DNA of 40,327 nt from Acidobacteriota bacterium (GCA_030550025.1 JAUQQC010000011.1:1-40327); one strand, 5' to 3'; numbered from the stretch's first letter, positions 8,243 through 17,193 are shown. Notes: generated by a model not told the origin, from the sequence alone. Translations and numbers: made by a program.

Positions 8243-8476
8243 ATGAAGATCGCGCTCATCGTCGCGCTCATCATCGTGGGGATCATCGCAGGCGGTGTGT
8301 TCTACATTCGCCAGAAGATCGCGGAGAAGTTGGGCAACACGACCTTCGGCGGAGACGTGGGCGATCTCAGTCGGCGCGTGGCGTTGCCGATGATGGACGA
8401 TCAATGGTTGGGCGAGCGGAGACGTCAACAGGAACCACCCGAATCGGCGACGCGAGCGAAAGGAGGAGCCGTATGA
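8243..8476 (+). CDS. Small single-pass membrane protein of the NO module
   Basis: 77 residues. Residues 3-24 form one hydrophobic helix (IALIVALIIVGIIAGGVFYI), followed by a basic stretch and a polar tail rich in Gly, Arg and Glu. GAGGAGGGAGAGG lies directly before the ATG, and the stop overlaps the next gene's start as ATGA, so the two are translationally coupled. No family is recognised. The position as first gene after the second regulated promoter, coupled to the NnrS-like gene, suggests an accessory or assembly role for the membrane proteins of this operon. That is inference from context only. Confidence 0.75.
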   Translation: MKIALIVALIIVGIIAGGVFYIRQKIAEKLGNTTFGGDVGDLSRRVALPMMDDQWLGERRRQQEPPESATRAKGGAV

Positions 8477-10305
8477 GCAAGCGAGGAATCACAGGGGAGA
8501 TGCTATTGCCGGAAGTGATCCAGCGTTTTCCGGCCACGCGCGCCGTGTTCGATCGGTATGGGCTTCGCGGCTGCGGTGGGCCGGAAGGTCCGCGCGAGAC
8601 GATCGCCTGGTTCGCACGACTGCACGGCGTGCCGCTTGAGCGGCTGCTCGAAGAGCTGAACGCGGTGGCCGAGGACGCGGCGCCGACGGGCGAGATCGTC
8701 TTTCGGCCCACGCGCGCGGATACGATCTATCGTCCGTTCTTTCTGGCGGGACTCGCGACGCTGTTCACCCTCGGCTGCGCGTGGGGCGCAGTGAACCTTT
8801 GGCTCATGGGGACGCGGCAGAACTTCGCCGGCGTGGATTATTCGTGGATCCTCGCGCACGGGCACGCGATGGTCTTCGGTGTGGTCAGCTTCTTCATCAT
8901 GGGCTTTGCCTATCAGGCGTTCCCGCGCTTCAAACACACGAATTTGTGGCGGCCGACGTTGGCCTTCGCGACGCTGCCGCTCATGGCTGCCGGGATCGCG
9001 CTGCAAGCGGGCGCGCACCTTCTGGCGCCGCGCGGACCGTTTCTGGCGCTCGGTTTGCTGGCCGGAACTTTGCAACTTCTGGCCGTCGCGCTTTTCGCTT
9101 GGGTGCTCCGGCAAACGTTTCGACAAGCAGCTCGGCCCGAACCGTATGACTGCTTCGTCCAAGCTGCGCTCTTTTGGTTCTTGCTCGCGGCGGTCGCCAA
9201 TCCCCTCGTCTTCTGGCTCTTCGAGACGGCACCGACGCGCTCAGCGTTTCTCTTTCGCGTGGCGACGTTCAACATCCCTTATCGCGACGTGCAACTTCTG
9301 GGGATCGCCGTGGTCATGATCCTGGGCGTCTCGCTGCGCTTTCTGCCGCACGCCTATGCGTTGCGAGAACCGACGCCAGCCTGGCGACAGTTCACCTTCT
9401 GGGGAACGAACGGCGCGATCGCGATGGCCATCCTCGCGTTTCTCGCGGGCATGCTCTCGGGCAATTCCCGATGGCTGATCGGGCAAGAGATGGCCGCACT
9501 CGTGCTGCTCCTTGTGGCGCTCGGGACGCCGCGTCAGTATCGGCTCTTCGGCCCCATCCCGGAGAGCGAACGCGATCGCGGTGTGAAGTTCATCCGCGCG
9601 GCCTACGTATGGTTCATCGTGGCGATGGCGATGTTGGCGTTGGTTCCCGTCTACAACCTGCTCATCTATCAACCGCTCACGGGAGCCACGGTGCCGTTCT
9701 CGCACGCCTTCTTCGGGGCATATCGGCATGCGCTGACGGTCGGCTTCATCACGATGATGATCGTGGGCGTCTCGAGTAAGGTCGTACCGACGCTCTCGGG
9801 CGTGGACGTGCGGAGCGCTCCGGCGCTCTGGCCGACGTTTTGGCTCCTCAACATCGGCAACGCGCTTCGCATCACGACGGAGATCGCAACCGATTTCACG
9901 GCGGCGGCGTTCGCCGTGATGGGCCTCTCGGGATTCATCGAGGTCGCCGGACTGACCTTGTGGGGATATGAGCTGATGCGGAACATGCGCGTCGGGAAGC
10001 GGCTTGAGCGCGAAGCGTGGGGGCGCGCGACGAGCGAGCCGCTCATCCTCGGGCCGCAGACGCGAGTCGCCGAGGTGTTGGAACGGTATCCGCAAGCGCT
10101 CGACATCTTCTTGCGGCATGGGTTCGCGCCGCTTCAAAATCCTGTCTTGCGACGGACGATGGCGCGCGTCGTGACGCTCGAGCAAGCGTGCCGACGGGAA
10201 GGCGTGGAGTTGGATCGGTTACTCGCAGACCTGCGGGCGCTCATCGAATCCGAACGGAAGGCGCGCGCCTCATCGTCGGAAGCGCGCGAAGCCTTCTCCG
10301 TGTAG
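8473..10305 (+). CDS. NnrS-like 12-TM protein flanked by two DUF1858-like domains
   Basis: 610 residues with three parts. Residues 1-65 (LPEVIQRFPATRAVFDRYGL, then GCGG) look like a DUF1858/ScdA_N domain. Residues about 75-510 form some 12 TM helices with ILAHGHAMVFGVVSFFIMGF and YRHALTVGFITMMIVGVSSK, the His-rich helices of the NnrS family of haem- and copper-binding membrane proteins linked to NO stress. Residues about 530-590 (VAEVLERYPQALDIFLRHGF) are a second DUF1858-like domain that lacks the usual cysteine. The ATG at 8473 (GGAGGAG upstream, ATGA overlap) was preferred over an ATG at 8404 inside the previous gene. NnrS protects cells during nitrosative stress; the flanking domains may bind NO or partner proteins. 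The DUF1858 calls are by motif. Confidence 0.82.
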   Translation: MSKRGITGEMLLPEVIQRFPATRAVFDRYGLRGCGGPEGPRETIAWFARLHGVPLERLLEELNAVAEDAAPTGEIVFRPTRADTIYRPFFLAGLATLFTLGCAWGAVNLWLMGTRQNFAGVDYSWILAHGHAMVFGVVSFFIMGFAYQAFPRFKHTNLWRPTLAFATLPLMAAGIALQAGAHLLAPRGPFLALGLLAGTLQLLAVALFAWVLRQTFRQAARPEPYDCFVQAALFWFLLAAVANPLVFWLFETAPTRSAFLFRVATFNIPYRDVQLLGIAVVMILGVSLRFLPHAYALREPTPAWRQFTFWGTNGAIAMAILAFLAGMLSGNSRWLIGQEMAALVLLLVALGTPRQYRLFGPIPESERDRGVKFIRAAYVWFIVAMAMLALVPVYNLLIYQPLTGATVPFSHAFFGAYRHALTVGFITMMIVGVSSKVVPTLSGVDVRSAPALWPTFWLLNIGNALRITTEIATDFTAAAFAVMGLSGFIEVAGLTLWGYELMRNMRVGKRLEREAWGRATSEPLILGPQTRVAEVLERYPQALDIFLRHGFAPLQNPVLRRTMARVVTLEQACRREGVELDRLLADLRALIESERKARASSSEAREAFSV

Positions 10306-10314
10306 GGGGTGGAT

Positions 10315-11442
10315 ATGTCGCGCGACGAATGGATCACGACCGAACACGAGCCGGCGCGCGATCTTGTGGACCCCGTCGAGCGCGCGTCGAGCTTCCTCGC
10401 GCTGCTTCGCGTGCACGAGCGATTGAACGAGTTGTTCCTGCGACATCAAGAGGCGCTGCTTGAGCAAGACATCGCGCGAGCGCGGGAACGGCTCGCCGTC
10501 TATGAACAGGAGCTGCTCGCGCACATGCGCCCGGAGGAGGACATCCTGCTGCCCGTCTACGCGCGTGCGGGCGCGATCCCGGGCGGACCGATCGAGTTGT
10601 TCCTCGGCGAGCACCGAAAGATGAGGGAATTCCTCGAGCGGTTTCGCATGGCGCTCGCGGAGCTGGAGGCGCATCCGGCGGACCGGCGGCGACGGATCCT
10701 CCGGCTCTTCGACGAACAGACGATGTTCAAGCATCTCGTCGAGCATCATGATCTGCGCGAGCGGAACATCCTCTATCCGACGCTCGATCGCATCACGACT
10801 GAAGCGGAGCGGCGCGAGCTGCTGCGACGGTGTTTGGATGCGACCCTGAACGCATGGACCTACAACGAACATCGGAGGAGCGTGAGTATGCCCGGACCAA
10901 TAGAGATCTTGACGCATGAACACCGGATCATCGAGCGAGCGCTTCGGGCGCTGCGCGGCGTTTGTCAGAGGCTCGAGCATGGCGCATCGGTTCCCGCCGA
11001 CGTGCCCGCACAGCTTGTGAGGTTCATCCAAACGTTCGCCGATCGCTGCCATCACGGGAAGGAGGAGAAGCATCTCTTCCCGACGCTCCAAGAGCATGGC
11101 GTGCCGCGCGAGGGTGGGCCCATCGGCGTCATGCTCCAGGAGCATGAGCTGGGGCGCGGATTCGTGCGCGAGATGGCTGAGGCGGCGTCGGCCTACGAAC
11201 GCGGGGAATCGGACGCGACCTCGCGCTTTGTGAGCGCAGCTCAGTCGTACCTGGACTTGTTGGCGCAGCACATCTACAAGGAAGATCACGTGCTCTTTCC
11301 GATCGCCGAGAACGTCCTGGATGCGTCGACGAAAGCGGCGCTCGTCGAGGCATTCGAGCGCGAGGAAGCGGCGCTCGGTCTCGGAACGCATGAGCAGTAT
11401 GAGGCGACGGCCAGCGAGCTGGAGAAAGCGTGGGCGACGTGA
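10315..11442 (+). CDS. Tandem hemerythrin-domain protein (two diiron domains)
   Basis: 375 residues from the ATG at 10315 (a GTG two codons upstream is also possible; AGGGGGTGG precedes). Domain 1 (about 10-185) has HMRPEEDILLP, GEHRKM and HLVEHHDLRERNILYP. Domain 2 (about 192-370) has LTHEHRII, HHGKEEKHLFP, LQEHELGR and HIYKEDHVLFP. These are the His and HxxxE/D ligands of two complete hemerythrin-like four-helix bundles. A second in-frame ATG at 10888, just before domain 2, has its own GGAGGAG site eight bases upstream, so domain 2 may also be made alone. Hemerythrins bind O2 or NO; relatives such as YtfE/ScdA/DnrN repair iron-sulfur centres after NO damage. Placed nine bases after the NnrS-like gene. 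Confidence 0.9.
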   Translation: MSRDEWITTEHEPARDLVDPVERASSFLALLRVHERLNELFLRHQEALLEQDIARARERLAVYEQELLAHMRPEEDILLPVYARAGAIPGGPIELFLGEHRKMREFLERFRMALAELEAHPADRRRRILRLFDEQTMFKHLVEHHDLRERNILYPTLDRITTEAERRELLRRCLDATLNAWTYNEHRRSVSMPGPIEILTHEHRIIERALRALRGVCQRLEHGASVPADVPAQLVRFIQTFADRCHHGKEEKHLFPTLQEHGVPREGGPIGVMLQEHELGRGFVREMAEAASAYERGESDATSRFVSAAQSYLDLLAQHIYKEDHVLFPIAENVLDASTKAALVEAFEREEAALGLGTHEQYEATASELEKAWAT

Positions 11443-11483
11443 AGTGAGGCGGACGTTCGCGCCGCTGGAGGAGGGAGCCGACG

Positions 11484-12281
11484 ATGGGCTGGCGCGGTCG
11501 TCTGAAGTTGCCGAAAGAGCATGGAGCATGGGCGATGCTCTATGTCCCACTCGCAATTGGGACGCTTGCGGCTGAGGGCGAGCGTCGCCCTGTGCTCTGG
11601 CTTAGCCTAGCCGTGACCTTTCTCTTCATCGCGCGCGAGTCAGTGCTCGCGTGGTGGCGGGCGCGCCGTCGCCACCAGCCGGCTCGGCTGGCGCGAACGT
11701 GGATGCTCATCTACTTCGGGTTGGCGGCCATCTTCGGCGCTCCGCTTCTTCTGGAATACCGGCTGCTTGGCCTGATCCCGCTGGCGATCGGCGCCATGGC
11801 TCTACTGCTTGTGAATGCCGAGCAGGCGGCGCGGCTTGAGGATCGTACGATCCTAGGGGAGCTGTTGGCCATCTTCGGGCTCACGATGACGGCGCCGGCC
11901 GCGCATTACGTGATCCGGCGGCAATGGGAACTGATGGCCTTGGGGCTTTGGGGAGTGAGCACGCTCTATTTCGCCAGTAGCGTCTTCTACGTCAAGCTGC
12001 GCCTGCAGGCCGCTCACGGGCGATCGCCGGAGCGGCGAGAACAGGCGCGACGACAGTGCGCGATCTATCACGCGTTTTTGATCGCCGCGCTAGTGAGCCT
12101 CGCCCTCACGCATCGCATGGGCGTATTCCTCGCGCTGGCGTTCGCTCCGGCGCTGGGGCGCGCGTTCCGACACGTCCTCTGGCCTGCCGAGCATGTGAAT
12201 CTGCGGCGCGTCGGGCTTGCGGAGATCTTCAACGCCTTCGTCTTTCTGATCTTCGCAGCCCTGGCCTTTCGCTCTCTCTGA
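11484..12281 (+). CDS. YwiC-like family integral membrane protein
   Basis: 265 residues with about 8 predicted TM helices. The N-terminal PKEHGAWAMLYVPLAIG is the signature of the YwiC-like family (PF14256). Members sit beside nitrate/nitrite or NO reductase genes in many bacteria (in Bacillus subtilis, ywiC is next to fnr and nar genes), but their reaction is unknown. GGAGGAGGGAGCCG precedes the ATG. It is 41 bases after the hemerythrin gene and is the last gene of the NO module, ending 20 bases from the converging manC. The family call is strong, the function open. Confidence 0.85.
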   Translation: MGWRGRLKLPKEHGAWAMLYVPLAIGTLAAEGERRPVLWLSLAVTFLFIARESVLAWWRARRRHQPARLARTWMLIYFGLAAIFGAPLLLEYRLLGLIPLAIGAMALLLVNAEQAARLEDRTILGELLAIFGLTMTAPAAHYVIRRQWELMALGLWGVSTLYFASSVFYVKLRLQAAHGRSPERREQARRQCAIYHAFLIAALVSLALTHRMGVFLALAFAPALGRAFRHVLWPAEHVNLRRVGLAEIFNAFVFLIFAALAFRSL

Positions 12282-12301
12282 GCCCGAGGAGCTTCAGGGC
12301 C

Positions 12302-13387
12302 TCAGCAGAATTCCTTTCGCCCCTGGCGCGTCAACCGATCGGGGAATTGGCGCACGTCTTGCGAGCGCGCGAGATCCCCGACAAGCAGGACGTCGGGCGT
12401 ATCCACGATCATGATGCGTTCGAGCCCGAGCACGGCGATCAACCGCCCCGTCTGCGAGTAGACGAGCGAATCACGCACGTCAATGAGCATGGCCTCGCCG
12501 ACGATCAAGTTTCGCGCCTCATCGCGCTCGCGAGCGCGCAGTTCGTGAACGGCCTGCCAACTGCCGACGTCGCTCCAGCCGAAAGTGACCGGAAGGACGT
12601 AGATCGGCTCCTCGGTCTTCTCCATGATGCCGTAGTCAATTGAGATCGCTTCGACCTGACCGTAGACCTCTTCCAAGGTCTGCTCATACGTGCCGGCGCG
12701 CAGGCTTTCCTCCAGTTGGAGGAGCGCGCGGGCCAAGTGAGGGAGATGCCGCGCGATCTCCCGCCAAATGGTCTGCACCGTGAAGGCGAAGATGCCGCTG
12801 TTCCACAGATACTGTCGGCTGGCGACGTACTGCTGAGCCGTCGGCAGATCGGGCTTCTCCACAAACCGCTCAACGCGGTGGACGGGATGGCCGAGGACGG
12901 GTTCGCATGGCGCGCCCTTGAGGATGTAGCCATAGCCGGTCTCCGGGCGCGTGGGCGTGACTCCCAAGGTGGCGATGCCCCCTGAGCGCACGAGCGTCGC
13001 GGCAGCGCGGAGCGCTTCTCGGAATGCTTCGTCATCGGCGACGAAATGATCCGACGGCACCGCGATCAGGACGGCATCGTCCGCTTCGCGCTTGACGTGC
13101 AAGGCGGCCAACCCAATGCAAGGGGCCGTATTCCGCCCCTCTGGCTCGACGAGAATGCGCACGGCGCGCCCCGTGAAGATCTCCCGCACGCGGGGCTCAT
13201 GCCAGCGATTGGTGACGATCAAAATGCGCGAGTCCTCGACAAGCGGCGCCAGGCGTAGATACGTCTCTTCGATCATCGGACGCGGGCCCGTGATGTTCAG
13301 GAACTGCTTCGGCAGCCGAGCCCGACTGGCTGGCCAAAAGCGCGTGCCTGATCCTCCGGCCATAATCGCAATGTAGGTCGCATCCAT
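12302..13387 (-). CDS. manC: Mannose-1-phosphate guanylyltransferase
   Basis: 361 residues, the length of a guanylyltransferase-only enzyme without a fused isomerase domain. The nucleotidyltransferase fold shows MAGGSGTRFWPASR (9-22), GRNTAPCIGLAAL, the PSDH metal/nucleotide loop, VEKPD, LWNSGIF, SIDYGIMEKTE and GWSDVGSW. It makes GDP-mannose from GTP and mannose-1-phosphate for glycans or polysaccharide. The ATG at 13387 has GAGGAGG nine bases upstream; an ATG 84 bases further up has no site. It faces the NO module tail to tail. Confidence 0.95.
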   Translation of the reverse strand: MDATYIAIMAGGSGTRFWPASRARLPKQFLNITGPRPMIEETYLRLAPLVEDSRILIVTNRWHEPRVREIFTGRAVRILVEPEGRNTAPCIGLAALHVKREADDAVLIAVPSDHFVADDEAFREALRAAATLVRSGGIATLGVTPTRPETGYGYILKGAPCEPVLGHPVHRVERFVEKPDLPTAQQYVASRQYLWNSGIFAFTVQTIWREIARHLPHLARALLQLEESLRAGTYEQTLEEVYGQVEAISIDYGIMEKTEEPIYVLPVTFGWSDVGSWQAVHELRARERDEARNLIVGEAMLIDVRDSLVYSQTGRLIAVLGLERIMIVDTPDVLLVGDLARSQDVRQFPDRLTRQGRKEFC

Positions 13388-13696
13388 ATGCTCATGCCTC
13401 CTCGTCTCACGAAGTGGCGGACAAATGCTACCACCCGATGCTCTTGACGCCGTTCCGAGACCCTTCCCCATCTCCCAACCCAGAGAGAACTGAAATGACC
13501 GAGAGCAAGCTCATCCGAACCCCATATCCGGACGGTCTCCAAAGTGACGTCCGTCTGCTGAGCGGCCCCTTCGATCGCGAGGAACGCCATCGGTGGCCCT
13601 CCCGTCCGCGACGTGACCGTACTCAATGTACCGGGCTTCTCGGCGCGAAGCAATGGCGGACCGCCTCTTCTGGAGACATTCGAAGGGCGAATGGAC
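13388..13696. other. Intergenic region without a gene
   Basis: Between the start of manC and the tRNA promoter. Open frames cross this stretch on both strands, but they run into the tRNA or neighbouring genes, lack ribosome sites and look random. Nothing else is recognised here. Confidence 0.6.
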
Positions 13697-13725
13697 TGGA
13701 CAGCTTCGGGCAGACGTGGTATCTT
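13697..13725 (+). promoter_or_regulatory. Sigma70-type promoter of tRNA-Arg(CCG)
   Basis: TGGACA (13697-13702), a 17-base spacer and TATCTT (13720-13725) put the transcript start near 13732, 18 bases before the tRNA. Confidence 0.6.
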
Positions 13726-13749
13726 TGCCGATGTTCAGATGTTGAACGC

Positions 13750-13826
13750 GCGCCCGTAGCTCAGTTGGACAGAGCGTCGGCCTCCGGAGCCGAAGGTCGC
13801 TGGTTCGAATCCAGTCGGGCGCGCCA
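13750..13826 (+). tRNA. tRNA-Arg (anticodon CCG)
   Basis: A full cloverleaf: acceptor stem GCGCCCG/CGGGCGC, D-arm AGCTCAGTTGGACAGAGC, anticodon stem TCGGC/GCCGA with loop CTCCGGA, giving anticodon CCG (reads CGG), T-arm GCTGG/CCAGT with TTCGAAT, discriminator G and an encoded CCA. Confidence 0.97.
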
Positions 13827-13906
13827 TTTTCTTTGCGTCGGTCAGCGAAGGGGGAGCGGTCGCGATCCCCTTCGAGCCGCACGCGGACAAGCGGGAGAAA
13901 GCGCAC

Positions 13907-15259
13907 ATGGATGAGGCGATCATGCGCTCCCTCTGGCGGGAGGCCGCGCTCGAATGCCTCAACGAGGCCTGTCGTCAACGATACCCCCTCACGGAAAAAC
14001 TCTTCGCGTGTCCGAGCTGCGGCGATTTGCTCTGGATCGCGTATGAACCAGCCGGCGAGGAGCCCGACGTGGCGCGGGCGCGCTGGCGCGAGCGTCGGCT
14101 CTCGGACGATCCCCTCGATCAAAGTGGCGTCTGGCGCTTTCGGGAATGTCTGCCGCCGATTGCGCCTTCACACATCGTCACCCTGCGAGAGGGGAATACG
14201 CCGATCTATCGCGCGCGCTTCTGCGCCCAGTATGCTGGCGTCCGCGACCTCCTCTTCAAGCATCTCGGCCTCAATCCGACGGGGTCGTTCAAAGACTACG
14301 GTATGACGGTGGCCGTCAGCCAGGCGCGCGCGCTCGGCGCGCGCATCCTCCTTTGCGCGTCCACCGGAAATACGTCGGCCTCCATGGCCGCTTATGCTGC
14401 GCGCGCCGGAATGCGAGCCATCGTCCTCATTCCGGGCGAGAACGTCGCCATGGGCAAGGTGGCGCAGGCGCTTGAATACGGAGCGGTGACGCTGCAGGTG
14501 AAGGGCGCGAACTTCGATGACGTCTTGCGCCTGGTGCGCGAGCTGAGCGCGCGACCGGACGTGTATCTCCTGAACTCGCTCAACCCCTTTCGGATCGAGG
14601 GGCAGAAGGTGATCTTCATCGAGCTGCTCGATCAACTCGGATGGGAGGTGCCAGAGCATCTCGTCGTCCCGGGGGGAAATCTAGGGAATTCGGCGGCGCT
14701 CTTCAAGGCGATGGTGGAGTTGCGGCAACTGGGACTGATCGCGCGGTGGCCGAAGCTGACGATCGTGCAGGCGCAAGGCGCGAGTCCGCTTGTCGAGGCC
14801 GTAGCGCGCGGCGCCAAGTGCATCACGCCGGTCGCACAGCCACGCACGCGCGCGACGGCCATCCGCATCGGCCATCCGGTGAATTGGAAGCGCGCGCTCC
14901 GGGCGTTGGAAGCGACCGGCGGATTCTGCGTGGCCGTGAGCGAAGAAGAGATCGCCGAGGCTAAGGCGGCCATCGGCCGCGACGGCATCGGCTGCGAGCC
15001 GGCCTCGGCGGCGACGCTAGCCGCCGTCAAGAAGCTGCGCGAGCAGGGGAAGCTCGTTCCCTCGGAAACGATCGTGGCACTTCTGACCGGCCACTTGCTG
15101 AAGGATCCCGAGTACACGCTGCGCTATCACAGCGGTCAACTCGACGATGTGCTCACCGGACGCCCCCTCAGCGGTCGCTTGGCGAATCCCCCGATCTCGG
15201 TGGAGCCCCATCTTGACGCCATTGCCCGATACTTTTACGATGGAAGGTTTTCAACGTGA
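13907..15259 (+). CDS. thrC: Threonine synthase
   Basis: 450 residues. The PLP lysine is Lys129 in [11 protein letters not shown], followed by [18 protein letters not shown] (phosphate and cofactor loop) and [12 protein letters not shown], as in the fold-type II threonine synthases. A Cys-rich N-terminal segment (C at about 17 and 21, then [10 protein letters not shown]) is the zinc-ribbon-like start seen in many bacterial and archaeal ThrC. It converts O-phosphohomoserine to threonine in the cytoplasm. The ATG at 13907 has GGGAG nine bases upstream; an ATG five codons later is possible. ProC follows after 15 bases, so an amino-acid operon with proC and the M20 gene is likely. Confidence 0.95.
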   Translation: MDEAIMRSLWREAALECLNEACRQRYPLTEKLFACPSCGDLLWIAYEPAGEEPDVARARWRERRLSDDPLDQSGVWRFRECLPPIAPSHIVTLREGNTPIYRARFCAQYAGVRDLLFKHLGLNPTGSFKDYGMTVAVSQARALGARILLCASTGNTSASMAAYAARAGMRAIVLIPGENVAMGKVAQALEYGAVTLQVKGANFDDVLRLVRELSARPDVYLLNSLNPFRIEGQKVIFIELLDQLGWEVPEHLVVPGGNLGNSAALFKAMVELRQLGLIARWPKLTIVQAQGASPLVEAVARGAKCITPVAQPRTRATAIRIGHPVNWKRALRALEATGGFCVAVSEEEIAEAKAAIGRDGIGCEPASAATLAAVKKLREQGKLVPSETIVALLTGHLLKDPEYTLRYHSGQLDDVLTGRPLSGRLANPPISVEPHLDAIARYFYDGRFST

Positions 15260-15274
15260 GGCGAGGAGGCGAGG

Positions 15275-16102
15275 ATGTTGCGGCACCGAACCCTGGCGGT
15301 CCTTGGCGCCGGCAAAATCGGTGAAGCGCTGATTCGGGGCCTGCTCGAATCGGAATTGCTGGAGCGGGAGAATATCATCGCGACGGCGAAGCATCAGAAG
15401 CGGCTCGACTTTCTGGCTGAGCATTACGGCGTGCGGACGACGCTCAATAATGCCCTCGCCGTCGAGCAAGCGGAATTGGTGCTCTTAAGCGTTAAGCCGC
15501 AGACGATGCGCGAGCTGGTGGAGGAGATCGCGCCGGTCGTCACCCCACGGCATCTGCTCATCTCGGTGGCGGCGTCGGTCCCGACAGCGTTCATCGAGAG
15601 CTTGTTGCCGGTCGAAGTCCCCGTCGTTCGAGCCATGCCCAATACCCCGTGCGTCATTCGCGCGGGGATGACGGTGCTCTGCCGCGGTCGTTATGCGACG
15701 GAATCGCATCTGCAACTGGCGCGCTCGCTCTTCGACGCCGTCGGACGCACGATGATCCTGGACGAGGGCTACATGGACGCCGTGACGGGATTGAGCGCCA
15801 GCGGTCCGGCGTTCATCTATATCATCATCGAATCGCTGGCTGAGGCGGGGGTGAAGGTCGGCCTGGCGCGCGACGTGGCCACTGAGCTGGCCGCGCAGAC
15901 GACGCTCGGAGCGGCAAAGATGGTGCTCGTCACCAATGAGCATCCGGCCAAGCTCAAGGATGCCGTGACGACGCCTGCCGGATGTACGATCGACGGCATC
16001 CTGGAACTGGAAGAAGGAAGGCTACGCGTGACGTTGATCAAAGCGGTCGTCAAAGCCACCGAGCGCGCGCGCTGCCTGTTCCCCAACGGGGAGCGGACAT
16101 GA
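15275..16102 (+). CDS. proC: Pyrroline-5-carboxylate reductase
   Basis: 275 residues, normal for ProC. The Rossmann loop is AVLGAGKIGEALIRG (8-22), then SVKPQ, RAMPNTPC, GLSASGPAFIY and the C-terminal family signature VTTPAGCTIDGI. It reduces 1-pyrroline-5-carboxylate to proline with NAD(P)H, the last step of proline synthesis. GAGGCGAGGAGGCGAGG precedes the ATG. Its stop overlaps the next gene's start as ATGA, so the M20 hydrolase is translationally coupled to it. Confidence 0.96.
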   Translation: MLRHRTLAVLGAGKIGEALIRGLLESELLERENIIATAKHQKRLDFLAEHYGVRTTLNNALAVEQAELVLLSVKPQTMRELVEEIAPVVTPRHLLISVAASVPTAFIESLLPVEVPVVRAMPNTPCVIRAGMTVLCRGRYATESHLQLARSLFDAVGRTMILDEGYMDAVTGLSASGPAFIYIIIESLAEAGVKVGLARDVATELAAQTTLGAAKMVLVTNEHPAKLKDAVTTPAGCTIDGILELEEGRLRVTLIKAVVKATERARCLFPNGERT

Positions 16103-17193
16103 TGGGCGAAGCCTGCTGGGAACGCGCATGGCCGACACTTCGCGCGCGTGTGCGCGAACTGGCGGCGGTGCTTGTGGAGACGCCAACGCCTAGTGGCAAT
16201 GAAGCGGCGCTCTATCCTTTCTTGACCGGCGTGCTCCAAGCCTGCGGCTTTCGCGTGGAGCGGCAGATGACGTCGCTCGGACGCGAGAATCTCGTCGCGC
16301 GACGTGGCCGAAGCACCCTGCTCTTCTCCGCGCATGTGGACACGTATCCGGCCTACACGCATCCAGAACCTTATCGGCTACGTCAGGAGAACGACCGACT
16401 CATCGGACGCGGCGTCGTGGATTGTAAGGGGCAGATCGCCGCACTGCTTGGCGCTGTCGAACTGGTGGACGCGCCTTGTCAGATCGCCTTCGTCGTGGAC
16501 GAGGAGCGCACGGCGCTTGGCTCGCGCGAGGTGCAGGTCGAAGCTGAGGGGGTGATCGTGCTCGAGCCGACCGAGTTGCGCCCGGTCATCGCGCACGCGG
16601 GAGCGATCGAGTTAGAGGTCACCGTCTACGGACGGGCGGCTCACGGGAGCGCGCCGCACTGTGGGGAGAACGCCGTCCTCAAAGCCATGCGCGTGATTGA
16701 GGAGATCGGGCAGTTGCCTTTCCTCGCGCAGACGCATCCGCTCTTCCCGCCGGCTCCGTGGGTGACGTTGGGGAAGATCGAGGGGGGATTCGATACGATG
16801 GTCGTCCCCAATCGCTGCACCTTCCAGATGGATGTGCGCGTGTTGCCGGGCGTCTCCATCCGCACGGCATGCGAACAATTGTTTGCCCTGGTGGCGCAGC
16901 ATGGGGCGGAGCTGACGATCCTCGATGTCTCGGAACCCTCAGAGGTTGACGCGCAGCATCCGGTCGTTCGCGCGCTTGTGGCCGCCCATGAGGCGATCAC
17001 CGGTGAGCGTCCGACGCCCTGCGGCTACTATAGCTTCACCGATGCCACCCACTATCTGCAGCGTGGCTTCCCGGCCGTCGTCTACGGTGCCGGAAGCCTC
17101 GGCGTCGCGCACTCCGACCACGAATGGGTCGCGCTTGAGGAGCTGGAGATCGCCGCGCGCGTCTTCGCGCACGTGATCGCTCATTGGCCCTGA
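16099..17193 (+). CDS. M20-family metallo-deacylase/peptidase (ArgE/DapE-like)
   Basis: 364 residues. Metal ligands: His79 and Asp81 in SAHVDTYP, Asp in GRGVVDCKG, DEERT (catalytic Glu and metal Glu), a further acidic ligand in LEPTE, and a C-terminal histidine in GVAHSDHEW. The dimerisation insert starts near AHGSAPHCGENA. M20 enzymes remove acyl or peptide groups from amino acids (acetylornithine, succinyl-diaminopimelate, LysW-lysine); the context with thrC and proC supports amino-acid biosynthesis, but the substrate cannot be chosen. The ATG at 16099 (GGGGAG upstream, ATGA overlap with proC) replaces a longer frame that begins inside proC. The end overlaps the opposing GNAT gene by 13 bases. 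Confidence 0.88.
   Translation: MMGEACWERAWPTLRARVRELAAVLVETPTPSGNEAALYPFLTGVLQACGFRVERQMTSLGRENLVARRGRSTLLFSAHVDTYPAYTHPEPYRLRQENDRLIGRGVVDCKGQIAALLGAVELVDAPCQIAFVVDEERTALGSREVQVEAEGVIVLEPTELRPVIAHAGAIELEVTVYGRAAHGSAPHCGENAVLKAMRVIEEIGQLPFLAQTHPLFPPAPWVTLGKIEGGFDTMVVPNRCTFQMDVRVLPGVSIRTACEQLFALVAQHGAELTILDVSEPSEVDAQHPVVRALVAAHEAITGERPTPCGYYSFTDATHYLQRGFPAVVYGAGSLGVAHSDHEWVALEELEIAARVFAHVIAHWP

Noticed and set aside
9241-10185. Minus-strand open frame (314 codons) opposite the NnrS-like gene
   Set aside because: Composition dominated by Arg, His and Asp as expected for an antisense shadow; the plus strand encodes clear TM helices.
10270-11556. Long minus-strand open frame (428 codons) opposite the hemerythrin gene
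   Set aside because: It mirrors a strongly supported gene, has Arg/His-rich composition of an antisense frame in GC-rich DNA, and no ribosome site.
13511-14122. Minus-strand open frame crossing the tRNA-Arg(CCG) gene
   Set aside because: A protein gene is very unlikely to run through a tRNA and the start of thrC; no ribosome site.
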